Part shown: piece after piece, positions 54,069 to 63,852 of the stretch
Layout: each line of letters starts with the position of its first letter
How positions within the stretch are numbered: the stretch's first letter is position 1
Source of the DNA: Ditylenchus dipsaci
Lineage: Eukaryota > Nematoda > Chromadorea > Rhabditida > Anguinidae
DNA: 64,000 nucleotides
Assembly (NCBI GenBank): GCA_004194705.1
Contig: SADC01001093.1
Span: 100,045-164,044, forward strand
Direction of reading: 5' to 3'
Program-made: the position numbers and the translations under genes
The notes under the pieces: model-generated
What the model was told of the DNA's origin: nothing
The model's input: only the letters and a program-made list of their open reading frames with translations
Database searches by the model: none

Positions 54069-55926
54069 ATGGACCAGGTCAAGATGCTGATAGATAATAT
54101 TGCCAGCTATAAACAGTCCTGGGAAATCGCAAGGTATATAATATGTTTGCACCAAGATGACTTTTTGTTTGAAATTTAGTGAATGCGATAAATTTTTTGA
54201 TCAACTAAGCAGGACAGAAAAAGGAGAAGACCTACTTTCCAGGTATTTTTGACTTGTTGAAAACACAGAAAAGCATTACGAGTACTTGATCATTCGGTAA
54301 GGCATAAGGCATATTGTTCCTTTTAAAGTGTGGGTTGGGCTGGTTGGTTGGCGTTGGTGGAACTTTGGGTGATCCGGCCAAATGGCCAAACCCAGCCTGG
54401 GGGTCTTTCACAAAAGACCACAAAAACTTTCTGAACTCAATTTGAGTTTTGAGTTCTGAAAGTGTTGTTGGGAATATTGGTAAAGTGTGGGGTGGGCTAG
54501 TTCGGCCTTTTGGCCACAAAACTTAAACTGGCTAAATCAACTTCATATGCGATTTGAAGCTGTTTTAGCTACTTTGAATTTTTTGGCCAAAGGGGCTGAA
54601 ATCGGCCCAAGGGTCTTTTACAAAAGACCCCAAAAGACTTTCTGAACTCAATTTGAGTACTGAAAGTCTTGGTGGGAATATTGGTGAAGTGTAAGTTGGG
54701 CTGGTTCGGCATTATGGCTGAAAAATTATAAAAACGTTTACTGTTTAACATTTAACTATGTTTGAAATTTACTAGTCAAATAAGGGTGCCGATTGGTGCC
54801 TCTATTTTGTTGTGCAGATTAATAATTCTTTATCAAACACAATACACACGCAAAACTAAAAAATCAATGCCAAGCCTGATATTTCATATGGGTTTTCAAA
54901 AAAAAATCAGGTTTAAAGATAAATATCCACCCTAAATCCAGGCTCTAATCTACCGTCCCCAACTTATAGGGCAAGAAAAACAATTTTTAGAAGCAACTAT
55001 AAGTACACGTGTTTGCGCTTAAAAGAAAGCCAAGATCTTTTAGGTAAAGGTTCTGGTGAGAAATCTAACATTGGTTTGCAAAAAATGGCAGAATAGGCTG
55101 AAATCCACCATCTCCGGTTTGGAGGGACTCAAAAACTTCTGGACCTATTCCACAATAGATGGGGGGTTTACCTTGGTCCCCTTGTTGTTTTTTTATTGTG
55201 ACTTTCAGGTTAAAAGTTAGGCAAAAGTAGTACAGAGTATGTAAGGATGGACTTAAACATGAGTTTGCGTGTTTGTGCAAATTTGTGCAAACAAGGTTAA
55301 TCGGCCCCATACGACAATAGAACACTTTTTTCCTTGGTCCCTTTTGTGCTTATTTTTAGTTATTTTTTAGGCTTATTGTTAGGCAAGCGTTGACCAGCGT
55401 ATGTTAGGACGGACTCAATCGTGAATTTCAAACATTTTTGAACCTGTCCTAAGATACGCGGATCCACCGTGGGCTAAGCCACGAAAAGTATAAAAAATTA
55501 ACAAGAAGACCAAGGCAAAAATAGGGCTGGTTAACCATTCGGATAGCAAAAACAAAATGTGACAAAAAGTGAAATTTGAAATTTTTTTCTTTGATCAAAC
55601 CAAATAATCACCAAAAAGTTTGTAGATATCGCCTAAACCTATTCCAAATACAAGAAATAAATGCCGAAAATGCCAGATTGACCAACTTTGCAAGCACAAG
55701 AATGAGCAGGGTGCAACAAAACCTCAACGAAGAATACCTTGTATTCACTAGTTTTTGTGATCAACTAAGGAACATCCCAAAGATAGGCGCTGAACTAGAT
55801 GAGGTCAATAAAAGACTGAAAGATATTGAAAGGTTCGCATTGCAAACAGAACTAGCCATGCTATGTTTAGAGAGTGTCCACAACACTTTGTTACAAAAAG
55901 AATTTAGCTCTAAAGATATATTGTAA
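54069..55926 (+). CDS. dysbindin-like protein (BLOC-1 subunit)
   Basis: Three exons, 54069-54133, 54180-54242 and 55626-55926, give 142 residues in one frame with canonical GT-AG introns. The pattern GEDLLSRY, then about 40 helical residues, CDQLRNIPKIGAELDEVNKR, LKDIERF and a final TELAMLCLE matches the core of human dysbindin (LELLSRY ... LQQLPALIADLES ... LTHLEASFEEVENNLLHLEDL). I compared these from memory, without an alignment program. The protein is almost all alpha-helix and coiled coil, as BLOC-1 subunits are. BLOC-1 works in the cytosol in sorting to lysosome-related organelles and in synaptic vesicle traffic. Invertebrate dysbindins lack much of the long acidic tail of the human protein, and so does this one. 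It starts 260 bp after the MAP3K stop on the same strand. Poly-A signal AATAAA at 55936-55941. Confidence 0.7.
54290..54760. repeat. two tandem ~250-bp units in intron 2 of the dysbindin gene
   Basis: The phrase GGGTCTTTCACAAAAGACC..AAA..ACTTTCTGAACTCAATTTGA, followed by GAAAGTGTTGTTGGGAATAT and GTGGGCT-rich text, occurs at about 54395-54500 and again at 54612-54710. GGCCAAA words flank each unit. Confidence 0.7.
54890..55110. repeat. inverted monomer of the ~180-bp satellite
   Basis: CCTAAATCCAGGCTCTAATC, GGGCAAGAAAAACAATTTTT, ACACGTGTTTGCGCTTAAAA and TGAAATCCACCATCTCCGG are the reverse complement of words in 16505-17270. A single dispersed unit. Confidence 0.6.
55360..55490. repeat. diverged fold-back of the TTAGGC..ACCAGCGTAT family
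   Basis: TAGGCAAGCGTTGACCAGCG and CGTATGTTAGGACGGACTCA mirror GTCCTAAGATACGCGGATCC and GTGGGCTAAGCC. In the dysbindin intron, 3' of the satellite monomer. Confidence 0.6.
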
Positions 55927-55989
55927 TATACTGTAAATAAACAAATGTATAATAGTAACAAAATGTAAAAATCTTTTTCACGGACTGTT

Positions 55990-56700
55990 GACGAGAAAAT
56001 TATGGTCATTAAAAGTAGACGTCAATGACAAAAAATGGTGGAAAATTTAATTTTTGACCATTATTTTCATCGGTTAACCCGGGTATTTTGCTATCAAAAC
56101 AGGAGTCATCGGGAAAATTGAGTTTTTGAGGGTGCTGTACCACAATTTTCCCATATGGATTTGTGACATTCGTGTTCCTCGTGAAAAAATACACCAGGGT
56201 GAACCGTCGTTAAGTCGGGAATTCACGTGTTAAACGATATTTACAGACCATTTACAAATTTTCGATTTTACGCCACTTCGGCTTTACACCACTTTTGTTT
56301 TCATGCTTTTCGTAATCTATTTGCTTGGCTGGCAAAGGCCGGATGAAGCTAAACGACACTTTTTATTTCACGCCATCAAAATTAGTTCTCAAGGGCTAGA
56401 GTGAAATCGAGAGCATATTGTATCTGTTTATAAAGAAATCACTCAGTTGAAAAAGCAAAAAATGTCTCATAGGCGCTTACGAAATACAGAAACGAATAAG
56501 TTAAAGTTATTTGTTTGAGACCTAGATACTTTATCTATTTCAAAAACATCACAAAGGTCAGCCAGGGCCTGATTACCAACAAGGGAACTAATAATTTAAG
56601 GCCTCGGAGGCAACTGAGTATCGATCAGGAAGTTCGGATCAAGCATAAGCATTCGCTGTTTAAAAGCTCTCATACGGATGTCCCACAGAACTTCACGATT
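55990..56700. other. intergenic stretch after the dysbindin-like gene
   Basis: Possible small fold-back near 56180-56400 with ACGCCA.. words (TTTACGCCACTTCGGCTTTA / CGACACTTTTTATTTCACGC). No gene is supported. Confidence 0.4.
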
Positions 56701-56704
56701 TTGA

Positions 56705-57475
56705 AGCACACCGATTTGGGCACTTATTTACTTGGGGGGGGGGGGGCGCATTTTTCACTTATTTGTAAATCATGTTTAAACGACTCCTAAGTAACTTTTA
56801 TGTGCTTAAAACGATAAGAAAGTCATTTTCTGACATTTTTCCTCACAAAAATCGTTTTTTTGAAAAAAAAAATTTTTTGACTAAAATTTGACTTTTTGCC
56901 TTGGTCCCCCAAGGCAATCCAACCTGAAAGGGTACCTGGATACCACAAAAAGATGGAATTTGAACATAGTTTTGTTGACTGGGGCCTACCGCATAAAGAA
57001 ACTCTGGCATGCATACATTTTTATGCATCCAGAGTCACTTTCGAGTGATTTGCGTCTAAGGTATGTGTGTGTGCGCATCTCAACCCCAAGCAACCAAGCC
57101 CCCTGCGCCCCCGAAGGGGGCGCAGGGGGCTTGGTTGGTTAGAGATGCGCGCACAGACTTACCTTAGACATAATTCCGAGCAAGACTCTTGATCATAAAT
57201 GCATAAAAGACTCTTTTTGCCCAGCTCCAGTGACCAAAACGGGGTATAATACCTTTACATAAGGTGGTTTACCTTGGTCCCCCAAGGCAAAATGTCAAAC
57301 TTTTGTCAAAATTTTTTTTTGAAAAAATCCATCTTTTATGTGAAAAAATGACGGGAACCACCTTTCTTATCGTTTTTAGCATATAAAAGTTACTTGGGAG
57401 TCATTTAAACATGATTTACAAAAAATTGTAAAATGCGCCCCGCCCCCCAAGTAAATAAGTTCCCCGATTTGGTTC
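56705..57475. repeat. 770-bp fold-back with a hairpin element at its centre
   Basis: The left arm ACCGATTTGGGCACTTATTT, then the G12 run, TAAATCATGTTTAAACGACT and AACTTTTATGTGCTTAAAAC pairs with the right arm 57365-57475 in inverse order. The centre holds the GC-core hairpin element. Confidence 0.85.
57003..57205. repeat. hairpin element, GC-core family (copy 5, perfect core)
   Basis: Core 57091-57137 is a perfect 22-bp stem with a GAA loop. On either side, GTCTAAGGTATGTGTG and CAGACTTACCTTAGACAT place the splice-donor-like word AAGGTAAGT on the minus strand and AAGGTATGT on the plus strand. Orientation is opposite to the other four copies. Confidence 0.85.
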
Positions 57476-57503
57476 TGTAATCATGGTATCAGAGCAACCT
57501 GAG

Positions 57504-57728
57504 CTAGCATTCCATTAATTTGCACTTGGAGCTGCTGGATGGCTTGAAAATTCTACTTTTGAAATTTTGTGATAATGCTGCTATGCAAACCAAATTGCAA
57601 AAATTCTGTATACGCAAGTTCACAATGGCAGAAATTTTCTTGGATGTCGAGGCCAAAATTTGTGCCTCATTAATGTTTAAGAACTCCATCACTTCGGCAT
57701 AGCATCCTGATGGTAATTGTAAAGGCAT
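57504..57728 (-). pseudogene. F-box domain fragment
   Basis: From the ATG at 57728 the frame reads MPLQLPSGCYAEVMEFLNIN, EAQILASTSKKISAIVNLRI, then QNFCNLVCIAALSQNF. This is the two-helix F-box pattern (LP..c..EV..FL....l...S.....IV..R) that recruits SKP1 in SCF ubiquitin ligases. Only about 40-45 residues fit; no substrate-binding region follows and no convincing donor or downstream exon was found. F-box genes are very numerous and fast-turning in nematodes. It may be the first exon of a gene I cannot follow, or a relic. Confidence 0.5.
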
Positions 57729-58172
57729 TGATGTCGTAAAAAATGAAATGTGATCCAATCAGTGAAAAAAGCGAAGTGGGGAAAAATTACTGCCTAAAAA
57801 ATAAGAAAAGGTTCAGTTGTGACTTGCTATTATGTGTATAAGTTTTTTTGTGACTATGCTTGCAAAATTTTCGAAAAAGCGGGGGATGATATTAAATTAT
57901 CTTATCGGATCATAATAAAAATATACTCGAAGTTGTTGGAACCCTGGAATAGCTGAACCTACAATGCCATGACTTATACACAGATGATAAAAAAGAGCCT
58001 TGCAATATCCAGAGCCCAACCCACGCAGAGTGTACGCAGCTTGACAGATGTTGCAGGAAGCTAAATTATAGCATTATAATACAACTTACTCTAAAACCCA
58101 ATTAACAAACCGAGGAAATTGCCTTGAAATTCAGCAACTGATAGAAATGAGCCAGATCAAGCATAACCATAT
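57729..58172. other. intergenic stretch
   Basis: 57822-57890 has a copy of the TATAAGTTTTTTTGTGACTA and GCTTGCAAAATTTTCGAAAA arm found at 60235-60280. Otherwise nothing. Confidence 0.5.
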
Positions 58173-59094
58173 GGTACTAGTGTCGAACAGGTCACACCTT
58201 CCAAATTTTTGCTGACTACCAAAAAATACACATTCAAACAACGGAATATTTTTATTTTTGCTCACAAGGATACAAATCACAAATTAGAGACATCAGATTA
58301 TAAAAACAATCCGGGCCAGAAAACATCTGAACATCCGCGCTCTACACCTCCAATGATCCATTTTGTTGGGAGCAGTCGTCCTCGATTGTACTTCCTACGT
58401 ACTGAAACTGTCTCGTCGTTTTCAACAATCTTTCCGGGTCCTCCAAGAATGGTCCTATGTTCTACAAAGTATCGTTGACAAATATTAACTCAGATAATAT
58501 AATCATTGTTACACATTAAATAAAAAATTTAACCTCTCGAAAATAGGACTTCCAATCACAAATAGTATGACGTGAAAGATTAGAGCTTGCTTCATCTTCT
58601 TGTATTTGAAACATCAATTGATCCACTGAAGTCATTTTTCGGGACCAGTAGTGAACCAGCTGAAACGCCTGTAAAAACAATCGAGAAAATATATTTGATA
58701 CAGAAACAAAGACATTTATACCTTCTTCAAGCTCAGGTGTGTATCTTCGAAGAAAGTGTCGACTAGAAAACCTTTTTCTTTTCTGCACCTCTTTTTCGGG
58801 CATTGCCACAATGGATATTTTTTCGAAGGCTTTTCACGTAGACGCATAGATTAGCCACATTTACAAGAACGCTTGCTATGTAATGAGCCAAGATGCTGGA
58901 ACCATTCGAGAAACTGTTCATCTGACCATTGGACTCGATCAAAAACGTTCTTAAGCTTAAACCTTTTTAGCTCATCCATCGAGAACTCTGGAATAGAAAT
59001 TTATTTAACAGAATAAAATATTCCATTGATTAAATGTGTATTTTTTGGTAGTCAGCCAAAATTTTGAAGGTGTGACTCGTTCGACACTAGTACC
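58173..59094. mobile_element. Merlin (ISXO2-like) DNA transposon remnant
   Basis: Inverted ends of about 60 bp, from GGTACTAGTGTCGAACAGGT through CACACCTTCC..TTTTGCTGAC to AAAAAATACACATT, enclose a minus-strand transposase pseudogene. CATAACC on both outer sides is a candidate target duplication. At 0.92 kb it lacks the end of the gene, so it is a deletion derivative. Confidence 0.85.
58240..58985 (-). pseudogene. Merlin/ISXO2-like transposase remnant
   Basis: Read on the minus strand in three blocks. The N-terminal block has SDEQFLEWFQHLGSLHSKRS, CKCG, MRLREKPSKKYPLWQCPKKR and FLVDTFFEDTHLSLKK, a CxC...C...C zinc-ribbon followed by the SF..tHLSL helix typical of the ISXO2/Merlin N-terminus. 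After an intron at about 58675-58730 come AFQLVHYWSRKM and SRHTICDWKSYFREV, the helix-turn-helix region. A last block has LGGPGKIVENDETVSVRRKY and NRGRLLPTKWIIGGVERG, the start of the DDE domain. The first catalytic residue can be placed (E or D in VENDET). The rest of the core is deleted, and a TAA interrupts the zinc-ribbon block, so it is dead. Confidence 0.85.
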
Positions 59095-59165
59095 CATAAC
59101 CTGAGCCATCTTTGTTTTCGCAGAACAGTACTGTAAAAGCTGACGTTAATTACCACACGAAAACT

Positions 59166-59745
59166 AAGGCTAGGAGACATTTGGCAAAAACGACATTTGG
59201 CAAACGTATCTTTTGGCCAAACGGCATTTGGCAAAAACGACATTTGCCCAAACGTCATTTGGCAAAACGACATTTGCCCAAACGACGTTTGGCAAAACGA
59301 CATTTGCCCAAACGTCATTTGGCAAAACGACATTTGCCCAAACGACGTTTGGCAAAACGACATTTGCCCAAACGTCATTTGGCAAAACGACATTTGCCCA
59401 AACGACGTTTGGCAAAACGACATTTGCCCAAACGACATTTGTCAAGGCGCCAACAGGAGGGACCAAGACAAATATTTTTCACATTTTTTCCAAAAATTTT
59501 CAGATTGTGTTCAGCTGGTTATTCTAAAGCTGAGTGAAGGTAAAAATCTGAAAAATATGGCTTGGTTGTCTATTTAGCCATTTGCCAAATGTCGTTTTTG
59601 GCAAATGTCGTTTTGCCAAATGTCGTTTGGGCAAATGTCGTTTTGCCAAATGTCGTTTGGGCGAATGTCGTTTGGCCAAACGTCGTTTGGGCAAATGTCG
59701 TTTTTGCCAAATGTCGTTTTTGCCAAATGTCTCCTAGCCAAAACT
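59166..59745. repeat. fold-back array of 15-bp units (CGACATTTGGCAAAA / CGACATTTGCCCAAA)
   Basis: The left arm (59166-59455) has about 18 units, alternating between two 15-bp versions as a 30- to 60-bp higher-order unit. The right arm (59577-59745) has the same units inverted. The ends read GGCTAGGAGACATTTGGCAA in both orientations. Because 15 is a multiple of three, all six frames stay open; the basic and hydrophobic ORFs here are by-products. Confidence 0.9.
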
Positions 59746-60039
59746 AATACGTGATAAAAGAGAAATAAAAACTCAAAAGGTCACTTTCGTCTATGGCAGC
59801 GGTGACCTGGCCAAATGCGAAATCTAATTTTTATGGATTAGGTCTCAATCACCGTTTCCGAAAAGCAGAAGCTGAAAGCAGAAATCTAACTGCCGAAAGC
59901 AGAAATAAAAGTTGTGTTTCTGATTTCGGACTTGACCACATATTGTCCACAAAAACTTAAATTAGCTACGAAAAAAATTTGCCACAGAAAAAAATATTTT
60001 GTTACGAAAAAACAAATTTTTCTACATAAAAATAAAAAT

Positions 60040-60690
60040 TGAAGGAGGACACACTTTAGGGGGGGGGGGTTCATATTTTGACTAGAAAATGGGATTTTGC
60101 AAGCTCAAATTAATTTAAATTTTATTTTTAACCCCTAATTTTTTTTACACCAATCGATATTACCATGAATCCACCCGATAAAAAACACAAATTATCACTC
60201 AAAATGATGCCATAAGCCGGGCTATATTATGAGTATAAGTTTCTATGTGACTATGCTTGCAAAATTTTCGAAAAAGCAAGCATTCTCAAAAAAATTCTCA
60301 AACTTTGGAAAGCCAGGAACTTTTTTGAGTAATTTTGTTTTTTTTCGGCAAATTTTGCAGGCATAGTCATGTAAAAACTTATACTAAAAATATAGCCCGG
60401 CTTTCTGGCATACTTTTGAGTATAAAATTGTATGTGAAAGTTGTGAAACAGTTCCATAAACTACCAGGGAGCCCCTAAATCGGACCAGGGCAAACTTTTT
60501 CGAAAAAAAAATATTTCGAAATTTCGGCCTGATGTGTTTTTTTGTGGGTGGATTCATGGTAATATCGATTGGTGTAAAAAATAGGGGTTAAAAATAAAAT
60601 TTAAATTAACTTGAGCTTGCAAAATCCCATTTTCTAGTCAAAATAAACCACCCCCCCCCCCCCTCCCTAAAGTGTGTCCTCCTTTAACCT
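60040..60690. repeat. nested fold-back element
   Basis: Outer arms GAAGGAGGACACACTTTAGG, then a G run, TTTTGACTAGAAAATGGGAT and CCAATCGATATTACCATGAA, mirrored at 60535-60690. The inner fold-back at about 60205-60425 (GCCGGGCTATATTATGAGTA / TACTAAAAATATAGCCCGGC) carries the TATGCTTGCAAAATTTTCGA arm. Confidence 0.85.
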
Positions 60691-60880
60691 TTCAGATATT
60701 GAGGCAACCTTTTCTTTAGATTTTTAACTGCTGTGAAAAAAGGTGTTACCAAATTTTATTATTTTCGTGCCTGGACTCTTTATGCACCTATCACTTTACA
60801 TTTTTCAGCTAACAGTCATACTTTATGTACATTAACTTCCTCAGTTGTTCCTGGCCGAGGGGCATCACAGAATGGCCTGC

Positions 60881-61020
60881 CAGGGTTCGACAAATGTGCC
60901 CTTTCCGGGCACAATGTGCCCTTTCTAGGGCACATATTTTTGGCGCCAAATTTATGAGCCCTTTTTAGGGCACATTATCCAAAAAATGTGCCCTTTTTCA
61001 AGGCAAAATGTGCCCTTTCG
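60881..61020 (+). mobile_element. hAT-like end with ATGTGCCCTTT words
   Basis: CAGGGTTCGACAAATGTGCC is followed by six or so copies of TGTGCCCTTTC or its inverse GGGCACAT. Only the left end is recognised; no matching right end within the window. Confidence 0.55.
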
Positions 61021-61229
61021 TTTTTTAAAGTTTTTTTTGTCAAAAAATTTTATGTTTTTTTAATTTTTTTTGTTTTTGACAGTTTTATTCATATTTCGGC
61101 CTATACATGGTTATAATAGTTCACAATAAGAATATTTTGCATAATCATGGTAAATATAAGTGTTTTGCATAAAAATTGCGCATTCTTATTTCTAGGTCGA
61201 TATTTCTCTGCATAAAAGCGACTCTCTTC

Positions 61230-61550
61230 TTAGCGGCATGCCGCATGCCGTCGCCAATGCACGTCCATAAAGCAATCAACAAGATCATAAGAGAAATCAT
61301 GCCAACTAATCCATAAGTCAGCCAACCAACAAGTGTTGCGTTTAAAATCAGCCATACTTGTAGTTGTGGAAAGCCACTCCAAACCGCCCAACGGGCAACA
61401 TTTCTTTATCACTATATCTTCAGAAGATGTTACAACAGATGACACGCCGTAAGAAACTGTGATGACAGGGCTACTTGACAGTTTCATGTTTTTGAAAACA
61501 AAGCTTTCAGATTTTGTATCAGGGCTCGCAGATGTGCTTATTTTTTGAAT
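61230..61550 (-). other. open frame of unknown status
   Basis: An 85-codon minus-strand frame at 61230-61487 (KLSSSPVITVSYGVSS, then CWLADLWISWHDFSYDLVDC) has a more gene-like composition than its surroundings. A related start (KTPSSSSAILVSEEVFFIAT) lies at about 61855-61910. I cannot connect either to a known family or to good splice sites. Possibly a transposon gene fragment behind the hAT-like end. Confidence 0.2.
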
Positions 61551-61551
61551 A

Positions 61552-61809
61552 CCGTATTTTCTCTATTTATAGACCCGTCTCTAATTATAGACCCCCCCCC
61601 CCCACCTAATTTCAAGTGGTCTGAAATTTCTGCTTTCATTAACTTTTAAAGCTCTGTAAAAAGTGCCTGTGAGGGATTTTAAAAATCTAACCGTCACTTT
61701 TTACAGAGCTCAAAAAGTTAATGAAAACAGAAGTTTCAGACCACTTGAAGTTTGAAAAAATTGCCTAACTCTAATTATAGACCTGGGTATATAATTAGAT
61801 AAAATACGG
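61552..61809. mobile_element. MITE of the CCGTATTTTCTCTA family
   Basis: Ends CCGTATTTTCTCTATTTATA and GATAAAATACGG with TA flanks. Inner arms CACTTTTTACAGAGCT and AGCTCTGTAAAAAGTG, and TTCAAGTGGTCTGAAATTTC and its inverse, pair well. Confidence 0.85.
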
Positions 61810-62559
61810 TAGGTACTTAAAAAATAGCTACTAACTTTTTTAAGCAATGTTGCAATAAAAAATACTTCCTCGGAAACCAGAATCGCAGAGCTACTAGATG
61901 GTGTTTTCACTTTAGAACTCTAGAAAAGGTTCAAAAATCGAACAAGAAACCGCAAAACAAAAATTTACGCGAAAAAGGATCAATCTCTCCACCTTTACTA
62001 TGACGCTGCTCTGGGCCGTGGGAAACACTCACTTTTTAGGTCACTTTTTGAAAACTTTAATTTTCGAAGTTGGTGTCCTTGATTAGGAAACCGGGTAGAG
62101 GCTCCACGAATACGCAATAAAATTTTGAGGTTGGTTGGGCGAAAAAAATTTTTCTGGTCAAAAAATTTTTCGGAAAATTTCTCATCAAGGAAAAAATTTT
62201 TTGGCTGAAACAGAAGTTCGTGTGTACAACAACTTTTTTTGCGCTAGAATGTGGCGCGTCGAATGAGCTAAAATTTGGGTGGATAGGAGACCCGGAACAT
62301 GGGATCTCCCTGTTTTGAGTTGGGTACTCAAAACCGAAAATTCGGAAAATTCAAAATTTTGAAATTATATTTTTGTTGTCTTGAGAGGAATTCAAATATT
62401 TGGCTTAAAGTATCAGTTAAAGAGTAATTATTATAGTAAATCGACCATGCTGAGCACGAATCCGGTGTTAGAATCACAGGTTTCTTTTTTGAAAACAATT
62501 TTGTTTAATATTTTTCAACAAATTCGCTGCTGTCCCTTGAGGATCCCTCAGAGATATTC
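61810..62559. other. AT-rich stretch without a gene
   Basis: A one-arm remnant (62375-62465) of the fold-back family at 21400-21610 is present. Nothing else is supported. Confidence 0.45.
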
Positions 62560-63225
62560 ACATATCCACGGAGGATAATACCGGGGATATAGTGGCATAG
62601 TAGCTTCAATGCTTGGATATCCCCTGTTAATCACCTGGAGATATGCCAGGGACTTTGGTGACTACCCGGGAATATAGTGGGATAGTAGCCTCTATACTTG
62701 GATATCCTCGGGTTATCACCTGGATATATGCCAAAGGACTCCTGGTGACTACCCGGGAATATAGTGGTATAGTAGCCTCAATACTTGGATATCCCCCAGT
62801 AGTCTGCTGGAGTCTCCTGTCATATTTCTATTCTAATCCCCAGGAGAATGCCCAGACTATACTTTTGGCTTGAAAACGGAAGCAAAACTTTGTCTCATCT
62901 CTAAGAGCAGGGTCAGGAGATTCCTCTGGCGATTAGAAAGAGGATATGTCAGGGGACTTTAGAAGACCACCAAGGGATGTGGTGACTACCCGGGATATAG
63001 TAGGATAGCAGCCTCGATACTTGGATATCCCCCAGTAGTCTTCTGGAGTCTCCTGTCATATCACCATTCTAATCCTCGGGGGAATTCCCAGACAGTAGTT
63101 TTTGCTTGAAAACGGGAGCAAAAATTTGTATCACCCCAAAAAGTAGGTCGAGGGATTCCCCTGGGGATTAGAACCGAGATATGTCAAGGGACTCCCGGAG
63201 ACTACCAAAAGATAAAGCGGGGTAG
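62560..63225. repeat. tandem repeat array, ~86-bp then ~235-bp units
   Basis: The phrase ATATAGTGG.ATAGTAGCCT with ATACTTGGATATCCCC recurs at about 62587, 62672, 62758 and 62994. The first intervals are about 86 bp. The last two units are longer, about 235 bp, because they include TCTGCTGGAGTCTCCTGTCA..TGCTTGAAAACGG.AGCAAAA. Higher-order growth of one repeat is likely. Confidence 0.85.
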
Positions 63226-63227
63226 TA

Positions 63228-63760
63228 GCCTCAGATGACCCAAGGAGATTACTCAGACGATCACAGGTGACTTCAAAAGAATTCTCATAGGATCAAATGA
63301 TAGTCAGGAATTAGTGAATGGACTCCTGGAGATAATTTCTGTGCAACCAGGTGTAACAGATACATTCTCAACAGGTCTGATAATTTATCAATTATCATGG
63401 AGGTTCGCTGCCTATTCAGACATAATGAAGCCAGCTTAGTCTGATTTAGCAGCGAACCTTGAGCTACTGTATCTCAAATTCATTCCTTAGTATCAGATAC
63501 TCAGATGACCCAAGGAGATTACTCAGAGGATCACAGGTTACTCTAAAAGATTGCTCATAGGATCGAATGATCAGGAGGTGATTAGTCAATGGACACCTGG
63601 ATATGATTGCTGTGTAACCAGGTGTAACACATATATTCTCAACAGGTCTGATAATTTATCAATTACCATGCTGGGTTCGTTGCTAATTCAGAAATAATAT
63701 AGCCAGCTTAGTCAGATTTAGCAGCGAACCTTGAGCTACTGTATCTTCAAATTCATTTCT
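63228..63760. repeat. two tandem ~265-bp satellite monomers
   Basis: Both start CAGATGACCCAAGGAGATTA and run through GTGTAACCAGGTGTAACA-like, CTCAACAGGTCTGATAATTT and ATCAATTA.CATG, to GCAGCGAACCTTGAGCTACT. Each contains an internal inverted repeat, GGTTCGCTGC / GCAGCGAACC, with AGCTTAGTC between. Identity is roughly 85-90 percent by eye. Confidence 0.85.
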
Positions 63761-63766
63761 TAAAAC

Positions 63767-63852
63767 GAAAATTGCCAAAACGAAAATTGCCAAAACGAAA
63801 ATTGCCAAAAACGAAATTGCCAAAACGAAAATTGCCAAAACGACATTTGTCT
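63767..63852. repeat. 15-bp tandem repeat (GCCAAAACGAAAATT)
   Basis: About six units, the last changed to AAAACGACATTTGTC, which is the unit of the 59166-59745 array. The following 63880-63905 (CACTATATCGAGTTTGACTT) resembles a pogo-MITE end. Confidence 0.8.

Noticed and set aside
59112..59577. Long overlapping ORFs on both strands (KRHLPKRHLA-type and QMSFGQMSFC-type proteins)
   Set aside because: They are translations of a 15-bp tandem repeat in every frame, and the same is seen on both strands, so there is no codon signal.
59166..59745. CRISPR-like repeat-spacer pattern
   Set aside because: The 'spacers' are variants of the repeat itself, and the array is mirrored in a second arm.
62560..63760. 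CRISPR-like array
   Set aside because: Unit lengths vary, there are no uniform spacers, and the genome is clearly eukaryotic with introns. It is satellite DNA.
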